Positions 44,116 to 54,750 of a stretch of DNA of 64,000 nt are shown piece after piece; position 1 is the stretch's first letter; the number at the start of each line of letters is the position of its first letter. This stretch comes from Antedon mediterranea (taxonomy: Eukaryota; Echinodermata; Crinoidea; Comatulida; Antedonidae). The DNA lies in contig NC_092670.1 in assembly GCF_964355755.1 (NCBI RefSeq), positions 11,469,201 through 11,533,200 of the forward strand, in the 5' to 3' direction. The position numbers were made by a program, and so were the translations under genes. Below the pieces are notes generated by a model. The model was not told the DNA's origin and ran no database searches. It saw only the letters and a program-made list of their open reading frames with translations.

Positions 44116-47100
44116 ATGGATACACTATTAATAACCTTTATTATTGGTATGTTGTTTTTAATGTTCTTCTTAATGTTATGGTGCTTTTTTAAGAATAATA
44201 AAGAAAATACAAATAAAGAGTACAATAATGTCAATACAGCTGGTAATGTTGATAGTGGTATTATAGATACAACAGAATTTGAAACAGTCATTGATGAAAT
44301 CTTGGACCTACTTGACCAATGTTGCTTATCTAAGAATGTCAAAGACATGAGCACTATAAAACTGGAAAATGATGATACATGTAATGTCGATTGTGAAGTT
44401 ATCAAAGATACAACGGAATTTAAAGAAATAATTGATGATATCATAAACATATTATCTTATGGTACAGAGGTCGCTTCAGAGTTTGATGATACATGCGATT
44501 TGTGTAGTATTGAAGTGAAAGCAGACGACAATTGCATAACATGTGACTGTTGTAGTCAATATTTTCATGTGAAATGTGTAAGAGATGTTTTTGAAGACAA
44601 ACTATGTGATTCCAGAGTAATTTGGATTTGTTCAATGTGTGGGTATAGTAATTTTGTTGATAACATATTGGGTGAAATAGGTATTCCCTGTCATTTCAAT
44701 AGATATACGATTCTAGAAACTGATGAATCTGTCACTGCAGACTTAACGAAAAATAAGGAAAAACGTAATAATGCCAAATTAAAAAAATGTCAACAAACAG
44801 GAAGTGAAGATTTACTTGGTAATGATTGGATAAGGGTCAGATCAAAGAAAAGAACCGACAACAGAAAAAAAAGATGTAAAAATAGAGGAAATAAGAAAAG
44901 GAGAAAGCGCGTTATAAATGGTATAAGTATAGAACCAGGTGTAAAATATATCGGCAAAGGTGTAAAAGATTTCTATGAAAGACGAAATAATAACAAAATG
45001 GAATGGAACATGAATACAAGTACTTATAGAGAATACAAGGAAAATGACGAAACGAATGGTAAGCCTATGTGTGATGTTTTGAAAAATACAAAGGTAACAA
45101 ACGGAATACAACAACAATCAGGTGGTGGTTCGAAACGAAATAGCAAGGGTCGTTTTGTCAAAAGTAAGAAGATTGATAACAAAGAATCACAAGATAATAT
45201 GAACCTGAATTTAAAACACCACAAGAATGATTGCGATACTATGGAACGGATTGGCGAAGATATTATTTTAAAGAAAGGTAAAAATGACAATTCAGAAATG
45301 AAAACTGATGACGACTTTAAAATGAAATGTACTGAAGAAAACGACAACACAGCGACTGACGATGTGAAATCACAAAATAGTAGCAAAATGAATGACAGAA
45401 CTAATAGATTTGATAGTAATGTTACAGATCATAAAAATCAAACATGTGCAAGTTGTGAATTTGACGAAAACGAAGTATCGATAATTGATGACGGATCTAA
45501 AAAAGCAGTGACTGAAAAAATTAGGTCCCATACTAAACCTAAATGTGACCAACATGCTATCGATGTGGATATTGAAGTTTTAACAAAAAATAATTTTTCG
45601 GAAGAATTGATAATCGATGAGAGATCAAAACAAAAGAATGCACCAATAAGGCAGAATACACAATCAATAAATGAATTACAACTATATAATAGTAATGATA
45701 ATAATATAACTGTAGCACAGGGTAGTTTTAATCAAGGGAATTATAGATTTGGCTTTGCAGGTGGTAAACAGTGTGTTGCAAATAGTCTTGTAGCTATTCT
45801 TTATTCTACAAAGATGAATGGAAATGAATTTTACACCAAAGACCTTGATACAATATTGACTCTTGGAAATGAGTTGTACCGTTACATTCAAAAAGATTCC
45901 ACTATGCACGAGGACCTTTTGATGATTTCTGAACTGCCGAAAGAATTGGATATCTTGGATAACACATTTGTAATATCTCCAAAAGAATCAGTTTTTGGCA
46001 TAATAGATGGGAATCTCGAATTTATGGCTGAATATGGAGCCTTGTCATTAAAGCAAGCTCTTGAACAAGAATTAAACCAACATGATGCATTTTTTATGAA
46101 TTTTAACAGAAGCACATTTTCTATTATTAAACGTGTAAATGGTTTCCTTATATTTGATCCACATGCAAGAGATCGATTTGGTTGTGTTAGTGAGCATGGA
46201 AAGAGTATTTTACTTTACAGTCCATCTTGGCAAGGTGTGTACGACTATTGTATAAGATTAGCAAGGTCAATGAACTGTAATTTACATGACACCGAGTTTG
46301 AACTGACTGGTGTAAATATTGAAAATAAGTCTATGATGTTATGTTCCGCTTCTGTGCTTGATGATAATTGTGAACAAAGAAACTTGGGAAACGTCGATGT
46401 TGATGAACCTAGTACGTCTTATCAGTATAAATGTAGTACAAGATTACCAGACAAGAATATTGATTCTAACGTTAAAGGCCAAAAACATAATGACTCATCA
46501 ACTAATGGATGGCAAAATGATAATGATATTGAAATTGTTAATGTTCAGTATGGAAAAAAACCTGACGAGAATTTTAAATTTGTCCCGATCTTAGAAGAAC
46601 AAAAGAAAAACATGTGTAATAAATTAGGCATTCATTGTGAACATACCGATATGAATTGTGGTATTAACAGAGCTAGTCAGATTGGACATCCTCTTCAAAT
46701 TACAAATATTACAGGTGATGGTAATTGTTTTTATCGTGCAATTTCATACGTTATTTCTGGGACTGAAGATAATCATTTACTTTTAAGAAGAGCAATTACT
46801 AATCATTTATTGGAAACTGATGACTTATTTATTAATACATTTAGTCACGAATATAGATCAGTTAAGGAATATGTGTTTAAAAAAAGAGTAATGGATAATG
46901 GAACGTGGGCATCCAATACTGAAATAGGTGCAATGGCAAACTTGCTTAATACAGATATTTATTCATTTAATGATCAACTTTTGACGTGGCAATTGTTTTC
47001 TGCTAAAAAGCCGGGAAGAATAGATGATGTTACAACTGACAATGGTATATATATTTTGTACACCATGAATGTGCATTTTAATGTAGTGGAATCTGTAAAT

Positions 47101-50100
47101 GTCAGTCAAAATAATTTTCAAGAAACAACAGGACAACTTGATATGGATGTGACATCCCAAAAGAATTATACAACAAAGAAACGAAAGCAAATGAGAAAAG
47201 AATGTCACACATTTGAAGACAAAGAACCAAAACACAAAAGGAGTAAAACTGTTGAGGGACCTTGTTCTGGAAATGAAGTAAAAACATTGAGAAGGAAAAG
47301 AAAAATATCTTATGAAAATAGAAAGCAAAAAGAAAAGAATCGTCAGAGAATGAAAAGAAGAAGAGAAGAAAAAGATAATTCAATAGAAAAAAATGAAAAT
47401 AGAAACAAATATCAAATTGATCCTGCATACAGAGAAGAAAAGAAACGTAAAGTAAAGGAGGCACAACAAATAAGATATGCTGATGATGATTATAAATTCC
47501 AAAAAAGGAAGGAAAACAGAAAAAGACAACACAAAATGTATAGATGTGAACCTGAATATAATGTTAAGGTACGAAATAAAGCTAAACATAACTACAATAT
47601 TGATTTGGATTACCGAACAACCAAAAAAGAAACAGTGAAGAATAGATACAACAATGATACAATGTTTAGACATAAAACTATACAAAATAATAAACAAAGA
47701 AATCAGGAAAGGTATCACAATGATACACAATTTCGAAAAAATTTGAAGCAAAATTTAGCACAGAAGTATTGTACTAATTCACAATTCAGAGAAAACATTA
47801 CCCAAAAATTGACAGAGAAGTATCAAAGTAATTTTAAATTTAGGCAAAACTGTAAAGAAAAATTTGTTAAAAAGTATCGGACTAATTTGAAATTTAGACA
47901 AAAATGGAAAGACAAACTGGCAGAAAAGTATCGGAGTAATTTGAAATTTAGACAAAACTGTAAAGAAAAATTGGCTGAAAAGTATCAGAGTAATTTGAAA
48001 TTTAGACAAAACTTTAAAGACAAACTGGTAGAAAAGTATCGGAGTAATTTAAAATTTAGAAGAAAATGCAAAGACAAATTGGCAGAAAAGTATCGGAGTA
48101 ATTTGAAATTTAGACAAAAATGCAAAGACAAATTGGCAGAAAAGTATCGGAGTAATTTGGAATTTAGACAAAACTGTAAGCAGAAATTGGCAGAGAAATA
48201 TCGAGAGAATTCAAAATTTCGTCAAAGATGTAAGAAAAGATTTACAGAAAAGTATCATGGTGATGAAGGGTTCCGGAAAAAAATCATGAAGAAAAATATA
48301 AAAAATCGGAAAAAAATCAAAACAGAAAACACTAATTTTAATATTGTTTTAGAAAACTTCAAGAAAACAGTTTCTCGTGGTCCTGAAAATGTTTGTTGCG
48401 TATGCTTTAAATTGTTATTCAAAGATCAAGTTATGAAGTGCATCAAACCTAAATACAAAAATCAGGCTTGTATAAATGAAAAGTATTTGCATATTTGCAA
48501 TAATGAATGTAATAAACCTTGTCAATTTGTCGAGTCACCAAGGTGTCATTTATGGATTTGTTTCACATGCCACAGGAAAATGCTAAAAGGGAAAGTTCCT
48601 GCAGAAGCTAATTCAAACAATTTACAACTATATGATATTCCTCCTGAGCTCAGGTGTTTAAATAATTTAGAGCAGCATTTGATTGGATTAAACATTCCTT
48701 TTATGAAATTAATGAATTTACCGAAAGGTGGACAGCATGGAATACATGGACCAGTCGTATGTGTACCATCAAATACTATTGAAACTGTAAAAATGCTGCC
48801 TAGACCACAGGTTGATGATCAATTAATATCCGTAAAATTGAAGCGAAAGTTGTCTTACAAAGGTTATTACAAATATAAATTTGTTAACACTGCTAATGTT
48901 ATTCAAGCTCTTAGATATTTACAAGACCATAACAAGTGCTATTTTGATATAGCTATTAATGAAGAATGGCATAATTATTTATCTGAAGAAAACATCGAAA
49001 ATGCAAATAATAATGTACATGAAAATCACACATGTGTAGAAAACAATGAAGAAGAAGAGGAAGAAGTAGAAGACCGATTGTGTGGTGCTATCTTTGATAC
49101 AAGTTTCCAACCTGTTGACAGGCGACAAAATCTGGTTGATGAATATTTTAATGACATAATTTGTTGTGCACCGTGTGAAAATAATAGCCCTATTGCATTA
49201 TTAAGTAATAAAAGCAATGAAGCAAAATCATTTCCAGTGTTATTTCCAACAGGACAACCAACATTCCATGATACGAGAGATGTTAAAATAACACTTGGAC
49301 GTTATTTTCACAATAGATTAATGCATATAGATAACAGGTTTGCACAAAATACAGAATTCATATTTTATGCTCAATCTTTATATGAACTTCAACAAATTTT
49401 ATCAAGTATTTCCATTGCATTGCGAAAAGGGTCAAGTAAAAAAGATGATTTTAGCAAAGTTACTGTATCCGATTTAAAAAATGTTACCAAAATTCAGGAG
49501 ATTTTAAAATCTGATAGGGGTTATAAATTTCTAAAACAAATTCGTGGAACTCCACCGTACTGGCAAGCTACACAAAAAGATATAATAGCAATGGTTAGAC
49601 AGATTGGAAAACCAACATTCTTTCTTTCATTCTCAAGTGCTGATTTCCGTTGGAAAGAAATAATGACGACATTGCTAAGTCAGTCTGGAGACCAAAGAAA
49701 CATTGAAGAATTAGAATGGGCAGATAAATGTAATTTGTTGAAATCAAATCCAGTGACTGTTGCCAGAATGTTTGATAAACGCTTTCATACTTTTTTGAAA
49801 AATGTAATTTTGTCTGAAGCACAGCCTATTGGTAAAGTCGTAGATTATTTTTACCGAATTGAATTTCAAATGAGAGGAAGTCCACATGTTCATATGTTAG
49901 TATGGGTTGAAAATGCTCCTATTTTTGGTACAGATAAAGATAATGAAGTTATTAATTTTGTCGATAAATATATTTCTTGTGCTGTGCCATGTGAAACTGT
50001 AGATCCTGAACTGAATGAAATTGTTAAAAGTGTGCAAATTCACAGTAAAAGACATTCTAAATCATGTAAAAAAAAGGGAACAAATTGCAGATTTAACTTT

Positions 50101-53100
50101 CCCAGACAACCTTCTGGAAATACATTTGTTATGAGACCTACAATTGTGGATAAAGACAATGATGATAATGATGACAATAAACAAGCAATGGAGCTGTTAA
50201 CCTCAGTAAAAGATGCTGTGACTAATGAAGAAACATATAAAAATGCAATAGAACTTTTCCAAAGTTTAGGTATTACACAGACTGCATTTGAGAAAGCAAA
50301 TAATTGTGTAGCTACTGAGGAAAAAATTGTTATAAAGAGAAACCCTCAAGATGTGTGGGTAAATCAATATAATCCTTCCTTATTGAGAGCATGGAATGCT
50401 AATATGGATATTCAATATATTACAAATGTATATGCATGTATAATTTACGTTATAGGATATATGTCAAAATCTGAACGTGAAATGGGTTTACTGTTAAATC
50501 ATGCAGCATCAGAAGTAAAAGAAGGCAATGAAGATGCTAGGCAAAGTTTTCGAAAACTTGGTAATGTTTATATGAATAATCGAGAAGTGTCTGCACAAGA
50601 AAGTATTTATCGTGTTTGTAGTTTAAGATTAAAAGAATGTTCAAGGAAAGTTGAATTTATCCCAGTAGGACCTAATCCTGTCAGAATGAGTTTACCACTA
50701 AGTGTAATTAAAAACAAAGAAGATGATGATGTAAGTGCATGGTTGCCAAATAAGATCGACAAATATAAAGCTCGACCTAATAGTTCTGAATTTAATAAAA
50801 TGTGCCTTGCAAAATTTTGTTCGGAATATAGAATATTGAGTTCATCAGAAATGAAAGGAAACAAAAAAAAAAAGAATGTATTTCAGTTAAAAAAACAGTT
50901 GGGATTCATCCAAAAAAGAACACGGACTAGTAATGCTATAGTAAGATACCCTCGATTTCCAATGGATACAGCACCTGAGAAATATTTTTTGAGTATACTT
51001 CAGTTATTTCTACCAATTCGAAAAGATGAACAGTTAAAACCTCCAAATTTTGAAACGTATGAACAATTTCATGAGAAAGGATGTGTGAAATTATGTGGCT
51101 GTCAATTACAAACGGTAAAGTCAATAGTTCATGGAAACATGGAACAATATGAAAAAAGTGCTGATGACGTTGAAGAAGCACAGGAATGTTTATCAAAATT
51201 TGGACCACAAGAAGATGCATGGAGCTTATTATGTCCAGAAAGCGAAAAAGAAAGGTTAGACAACCCAAAGCCAAATGTAGAGGTTGATGATGAAGAAGAT
51301 GAATTTTTCATTCCAGATTTTGGAATTCAAAAAAATCATACATCTAAAGTAGAGTCTAATTCATCTAATATTCCAAGACCAGAATTGAACAAAATGATTC
51401 GATCTTTAAATGAAAAACAACAACATATATTTTATAAGACAAGACAATGGTGTTTAGACAAAGTTAATGGTAAAAAACCTGAAGCATTTTACACTTTCAT
51501 AACTGGAGGTGCTGGTACAGGAAAAAGTCATTTGGTAAATTGTATTTATAATGAAGCGACACGTATTCTTGGAAAGATTATGGAAAATCCCGATGATTTG
51601 TCAATATTGAAATTAGCTCCTACAGGAATCGCAGCATATGATATTAAAGGCCAAACAATTCATAGCGCTTTGTCTATACCGATTAATATTTCACTTCCGT
51701 ATCAACCACTTGGAGAAGAAAAAATAAGTGCACTTCGTAATAAATTGGGCCAGTTGCAAATTGTTATTATAGATGAAATATCAATGGTAAATCAAAGGTT
51801 ACTTTGGTATATCCACGGACGATTAAGGCAAATAAAACAAGTACGCAACGATAGTCCATTTGGTAACATTTCAGTAATTGCTGTTGGTGATTTTTATCAG
51901 TTACCCCCGGTGATGGGCAGTTCGTTATATAAAGACACATTGGAAAGCTCACTGTGGATAGATAACTTTAAGCAAGTACAGTTAGATCAAATCATGAGGC
52001 AAAAAGAGGATAAACAATTTGCTTTATTGTTAAACAAATTGCGTACAAAAGAAAAACATGATTGTTTGTCTGATAACGATTTATTAGTTCTAAAATCACG
52101 TGAAACAGGTGAAGAATGTGAAGATGCTGTTCATATTTACCCACGCAACAAACAAGTTGATGAATGGAATAAAAAAATGTTGCACAAAACCTGTACAGAC
52201 ATTGTATGCATTAAAGCAGAAGATAGTGTAGTAAATAGCAAGAAACAGAGCAAAAATTGTGACAAACCTCGGAATTCACGTCAAACTAGTTTACTAAATT
52301 ATTTGTGGATTGCAATTAATGCCAGAGTGATGTTGATTAAAAATGTAGATGTTAAAAAAGGCTTAACGAATGGATGTATGGGACATGTTGATGAAATAGT
52401 CAAACCTGATCATAACAACGGACCAGTATCTATTAAAGTAAAATTTGACAATAATGACATTGGTATTCAGGCAATTGAAATGTTTAAAGAATCTATGGGA
52501 AAAAAATACAGTCGAAAACAATTTCCTCTCAAATTAGCATATGCATGCACAGTTCATAAAGTGCAAGGAATGACAATGGATAAAGCAGTGGTTTGCCTTA
52601 AAGATACTTTTACGCATGGTCAAGCATATGTAGGCCTCAGTCGTGTTACTTCAATAACTGGACTTACCATTGAAAATTTTAAACCTAGTCTGATTTATTG
52701 TGATCCAAACATAAAGAAGTGCTTAAATAATATGGATTCATACGTACAATGTGATAAACAAGGTCATGATTCGGCTTCTAGATTTTCAATAATGTTACAT
52801 AACATTCAAGGGCTTAAACAACATTTTGTTGATCTTCAGTGTAATGATTTGTTTATGAATTCTAATATCATATGTCTAACTGAAACATGGTTAAACAAGG
52901 ATGATGATGTTTTTGACGTACGCATTGAGCCGTATAAATTGTATCACCAAGCAAGGTATGATTCGTATTCTAATACAAATGATCTCAGTTCCAAAATAAA
53001 ACATCAGGCTCATGGTGGCGTTGCAGTGTATGCCAAGAACACGTCTTCAAGTAGATTAAACATAGGTAATAATGATATAGAAGCAGTTTCATTTTTAATA

Positions 53101-53436
53101 ACAAGTCCGATTTCTGTAGCCGTGTCAGTAATTTATCGACCCCCAAGTTATGATATTAATCAATTCTGTCAAAATTTGAGAAAACATTTGGAAGAGTTAC
53201 ATAAAATGAGCACAAAATGTATTGTAATGGGTGATTTTAATGAAAATCTTTTCAAACAATCTTCCAGAGTGAACAATTTAATGGCAGAGAATGAGTACAA
53301 ACAACATGTTACATGTTCTACAACTGAAAACAATACATTGATTGATCATGTTTATAGCAAAGGTCTTGATTCAGTACAGACTGAAGTAATTCCAATTTAT
53401 TATAGCTATCATGAAGCCATTCAAATTAAATTTTAA
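44116..53436 (+). CDS. Helentron-type transposon protein: Rep/PIF1 helicase with two protease-like domains and an endonuclease
   Basis: A 3106-codon frame without stops; the ATG is the first after an in-frame TAA at 44104. In order: a hydrophobic segment (residues 4-24); a PHD-like C4HC3 finger (127-176); a long basic linker; a C76/USP-like cysteine protease (AGGKQCVANSL, Cys553; FDPH, His683); an OTU domain (DGNCFYRA, Cys871; His987); basic 18-residue repeats (about 1195-1395); a Cys-rich DUF6570-like zinc region; the Helitron-like Rep with HUH motif (SPHVHM, His1924/His1926) and a Tyr-rich YACIIYVIGYMSK motif; PIF1-type SF1 helicase (GGAGTGKS at 2464-2471, IIDEISM at about 2552, HKVQGMTMDKA, GLSRV); and a C-terminal EEP endonuclease (LTETW, Glu2923; GDFN, Asp3040/Asn3042). 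Such proteins cut, unwind and copy single-stranded DNA in rolling-circle transposition. The EEP domain is the Helentron hallmark. The final SDH motif reads SYH. An intact frame suggests recent activity. Confidence 0.93.
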   Translation: MDTLLITFIIGMLFLMFFLMLWCFFKNNKENTNKEYNNVNTAGNVDSGIIDTTEFETVIDEILDLLDQCCLSKNVKDMSTIKLENDDTCNVDCEVIKDTTEFKEIIDDIINILSYGTEVASEFDDTCDLCSIEVKADDNCITCDCCSQYFHVKCVRDVFEDKLCDSRVIWICSMCGYSNFVDNILGEIGIPCHFNRYTILETDESVTADLTKNKEKRNNAKLKKCQQTGSEDLLGNDWIRVRSKKRTDNRKKRCKNRGNKKRRKRVINGISIEPGVKYIGKGVKDFYERRNNNKMEWNMNTSTYREYKENDETNGKPMCDVLKNTKVTNGIQQQSGGGSKRNSKGRFVKSKKIDNKESQDNMNLNLKHHKNDCDTMERIGEDIILKKGKNDNSEMKTDDDFKMKCTEENDNTATDDVKSQNSSKMNDRTNRFDSNVTDHKNQTCASCEFDENEVSIIDDGSKKAVTEKIRSHTKPKCDQHAIDVDIEVLTKNNFSEELIIDERSKQKNAPIRQNTQSINELQLYNSNDNNITVAQGSFNQGNYRFGFAGGKQCVANSLVAILYSTKMNGNEFYTKDLDTILTLGNELYRYIQKDSTMHEDLLMISELPKELDILDNTFVISPKESVFGIIDGNLEFMAEYGALSLKQALEQELNQHDAFFMNFNRSTFSIIKRVNGFLIFDPHARDRFGCVSEHGKSILLYSPSWQGVYDYCIRLARSMNCNLHDTEFELTGVNIENKSMMLCSASVLDDNCEQRNLGNVDVDEPSTSYQYKCSTRLPDKNIDSNVKGQKHNDSSTNGWQNDNDIEIVNVQYGKKPDENFKFVPILEEQKKNMCNKLGIHCEHTDMNCGINRASQIGHPLQITNITGDGNCFYRAISYVISGTEDNHLLLRRAITNHLLETDDLFINTFSHEYRSVKEYVFKKRVMDNGTWASNTEIGAMANLLNTDIYSFNDQLLTWQLFSAKKPGRIDDVTTDNGIYILYTMNVHFNVVESVNVSQNNFQETTGQLDMDVTSQKNYTTKKRKQMRKECHTFEDKEPKHKRSKTVEGPCSGNEVKTLRRKRKISYENRKQKEKNRQRMKRRREEKDNSIEKNENRNKYQIDPAYREEKKRKVKEAQQIRYADDDYKFQKRKENRKRQHKMYRCEPEYNVKVRNKAKHNYNIDLDYRTTKKETVKNRYNNDTMFRHKTIQNNKQRNQERYHNDTQFRKNLKQNLAQKYCTNSQFRENITQKLTEKYQSNFKFRQNCKEKFVKKYRTNLKFRQKWKDKLAEKYRSNLKFRQNCKEKLAEKYQSNLKFRQNFKDKLVEKYRSNLKFRRKCKDKLAEKYRSNLKFRQKCKDKLAEKYRSNLEFRQNCKQKLAEKYRENSKFRQRCKKRFTEKYHGDEGFRKKIMKKNIKNRKKIKTENTNFNIVLENFKKTVSRGPENVCCVCFKLLFKDQVMKCIKPKYKNQACINEKYLHICNNECNKPCQFVESPRCHLWICFTCHRKMLKGKVPAEANSNNLQLYDIPPELRCLNNLEQHLIGLNIPFMKLMNLPKGGQHGIHGPVVCVPSNTIETVKMLPRPQVDDQLISVKLKRKLSYKGYYKYKFVNTANVIQALRYLQDHNKCYFDIAINEEWHNYLSEENIENANNNVHENHTCVENNEEEEEEVEDRLCGAIFDTSFQPVDRRQNLVDEYFNDIICCAPCENNSPIALLSNKSNEAKSFPVLFPTGQPTFHDTRDVKITLGRYFHNRLMHIDNRFAQNTEFIFYAQSLYELQQILSSISIALRKGSSKKDDFSKVTVSDLKNVTKIQEILKSDRGYKFLKQIRGTPPYWQATQKDIIAMVRQIGKPTFFLSFSSADFRWKEIMTTLLSQSGDQRNIEELEWADKCNLLKSNPVTVARMFDKRFHTFLKNVILSEAQPIGKVVDYFYRIEFQMRGSPHVHMLVWVENAPIFGTDKDNEVINFVDKYISCAVPCETVDPELNEIVKSVQIHSKRHSKSCKKKGTNCRFNFPRQPSGNTFVMRPTIVDKDNDDNDDNKQAMELLTSVKDAVTNEETYKNAIELFQSLGITQTAFEKANNCVATEEKIVIKRNPQDVWVNQYNPSLLRAWNANMDIQYITNVYACIIYVIGYMSKSEREMGLLLNHAASEVKEGNEDARQSFRKLGNVYMNNREVSAQESIYRVCSLRLKECSRKVEFIPVGPNPVRMSLPLSVIKNKEDDDVSAWLPNKIDKYKARPNSSEFNKMCLAKFCSEYRILSSSEMKGNKKKKNVFQLKKQLGFIQKRTRTSNAIVRYPRFPMDTAPEKYFLSILQLFLPIRKDEQLKPPNFETYEQFHEKGCVKLCGCQLQTVKSIVHGNMEQYEKSADDVEEAQECLSKFGPQEDAWSLLCPESEKERLDNPKPNVEVDDEEDEFFIPDFGIQKNHTSKVESNSSNIPRPELNKMIRSLNEKQQHIFYKTRQWCLDKVNGKKPEAFYTFITGGAGTGKSHLVNCIYNEATRILGKIMENPDDLSILKLAPTGIAAYDIKGQTIHSALSIPINISLPYQPLGEEKISALRNKLGQLQIVIIDEISMVNQRLLWYIHGRLRQIKQVRNDSPFGNISVIAVGDFYQLPPVMGSSLYKDTLESSLWIDNFKQVQLDQIMRQKEDKQFALLLNKLRTKEKHDCLSDNDLLVLKSRETGEECEDAVHIYPRNKQVDEWNKKMLHKTCTDIVCIKAEDSVVNSKKQSKNCDKPRNSRQTSLLNYLWIAINARVMLIKNVDVKKGLTNGCMGHVDEIVKPDHNNGPVSIKVKFDNNDIGIQAIEMFKESMGKKYSRKQFPLKLAYACTVHKVQGMTMDKAVVCLKDTFTHGQAYVGLSRVTSITGLTIENFKPSLIYCDPNIKKCLNNMDSYVQCDKQGHDSASRFSIMLHNIQGLKQHFVDLQCNDLFMNSNIICLTETWLNKDDDVFDVRIEPYKLYHQARYDSYSNTNDLSSKIKHQAHGGVAVYAKNTSSSRLNIGNNDIEAVSFLITSPISVAVSVIYRPPSYDINQFCQNLRKHLEELHKMSTKCIVMGDFNENLFKQSSRVNNLMAENEYKQHVTCSTTENNTLIDHVYSKGLDSVQTEVIPIYYSYHEAIQIKF
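47408..48290 (+). repeat. 54-bp minisatellite coding for 18-residue repeats
   Basis: Eleven regular units of the type KYRSNLKFRQKCKDKLAE run from 47708 to 48290, preceded by about five degenerate units. The central ones (47819-48193) are nearly identical at DNA level, for example AAGTATCGGAGTAATTTGAA, showing recent expansion. Confidence 0.92.
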
Positions 53437-53570
53437 TTGCATCAATGGTTTTTAAGTATTTGAATTATATTTCTGTAAAAACTTTTTAGGAATTGAAAAT
53501 AGAACTGGATACAAATTAAAAAAAACAATTCGATAAAAACAAGCTGAAAATCATTATGACCCTCTATACA

Positions 53571-54750
53571 CAAGAGGCAGCGAGTAATCTTTAACTTCAA
53601 CCATTGTCATTCTCCTGTATAGGAAAAACAATATCTGGTGTCTAAACACATTTTAATCTTGTTTTTATGTGTTATATTATTATAGATATTGTTCTGAATT
53701 TGAATATGCAATGTTGCAATCTCTGTACATAATAATCGTTCAATATCTACCAGTATTCAAGTAATGTTGAAAATAAAAAGTTACATTTCACAGAAGAATA
53801 AAATACGTTTTGTTTTATACGATTACCAATACTTCATTAGGTCTATACATAATTTCAGTTGTATAATTGTTTTTTATATTCTTTTTTTTTCTATCCAGGT
53901 CCACATGAAATTACTAATACAGTAATTTACTCATTTGGAAAATAATAAATTTATTATCGATGCAAGAGGGGCAGCGAATAATCTGTAACTTCAACCCATG
54001 TCATTCTCCTGTATAGGAGAAACAATATCTGGTGAGTAAACAAATTTTAATTTTGTTTTTATGTGAGTTATATTATTATAAAAATTGTTCTGAATTTGAA
54101 TATGCAATGTTGCAATCTTTGCACATAATAATCTTTCAATATCTACCGGTATTCAAGTAATGTTAAAAATAAAAAGTTCCATTTTACAGAAGAAAAAAAT
54201 ACGTTTTGTTTTATACGATTACCAATACTTCATTAGGTCTATACATAATTTCAGTTGTATAATTGTTTTTTATATTATTTTTTCTATCTATCCAGGTCCA
54301 CATGAAATTACTAATACAGTAATTTACTCATGTGGAAGAATAATCAATTTATTATCTATGCAAGAGAGGCAGCGAATAATCTGTAACTTCAACCCATGTC
54401 ATTCTCCTGTATAGGAGAAACAATATCTGGTGAGTAAACACATTTTAATCTTGTTTTTATGTGAGTTATATTATTATAGATATTGTTCTGAATTTGAATA
54501 TGCAATGTTGCAATCTCTGCACATAATAATCTTTCAATATCTATCGGTATTCAAGTAATGTTAAAACTAAAAAGTTACATTTTACAGAAGAAGAAAATAC
54601 GTTTTTTTTTATACGATTACCAATACTTCATTAGGTATATACATAATTCAGTATAATTGTTTTTTATTTTATTTGTTCTATCTATCCAGGTTCACAGTAA
54701 TTTTCTCATTTGCAAGAATAATCAATTTATTTTCTTTTGGCTTTTAGGTG
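53571..54750. repeat. Three tandem 395-bp repeats downstream of the transposon ORF
   Basis: Units start with CAAGAGGCAGCGA at 53571, 53963 and 54361 (spacing 392 and 398). Each holds ATTCTCCTGTATAGGA, which in units 2 and 3 forms the hairpin TTCTCCT-GTAT-AGGAGAA. The last unit is truncated at about 54750. They probably belong to the transposon's 3' region. Confidence 0.9.

Noticed and set aside
44103-53436. Many long reading frames on the minus strand opposite the transposon ORF
   Set aside because: They are Phe/Leu-rich complements of the AT-rich coding strand; the plus-strand frame contains all recognisable domains.
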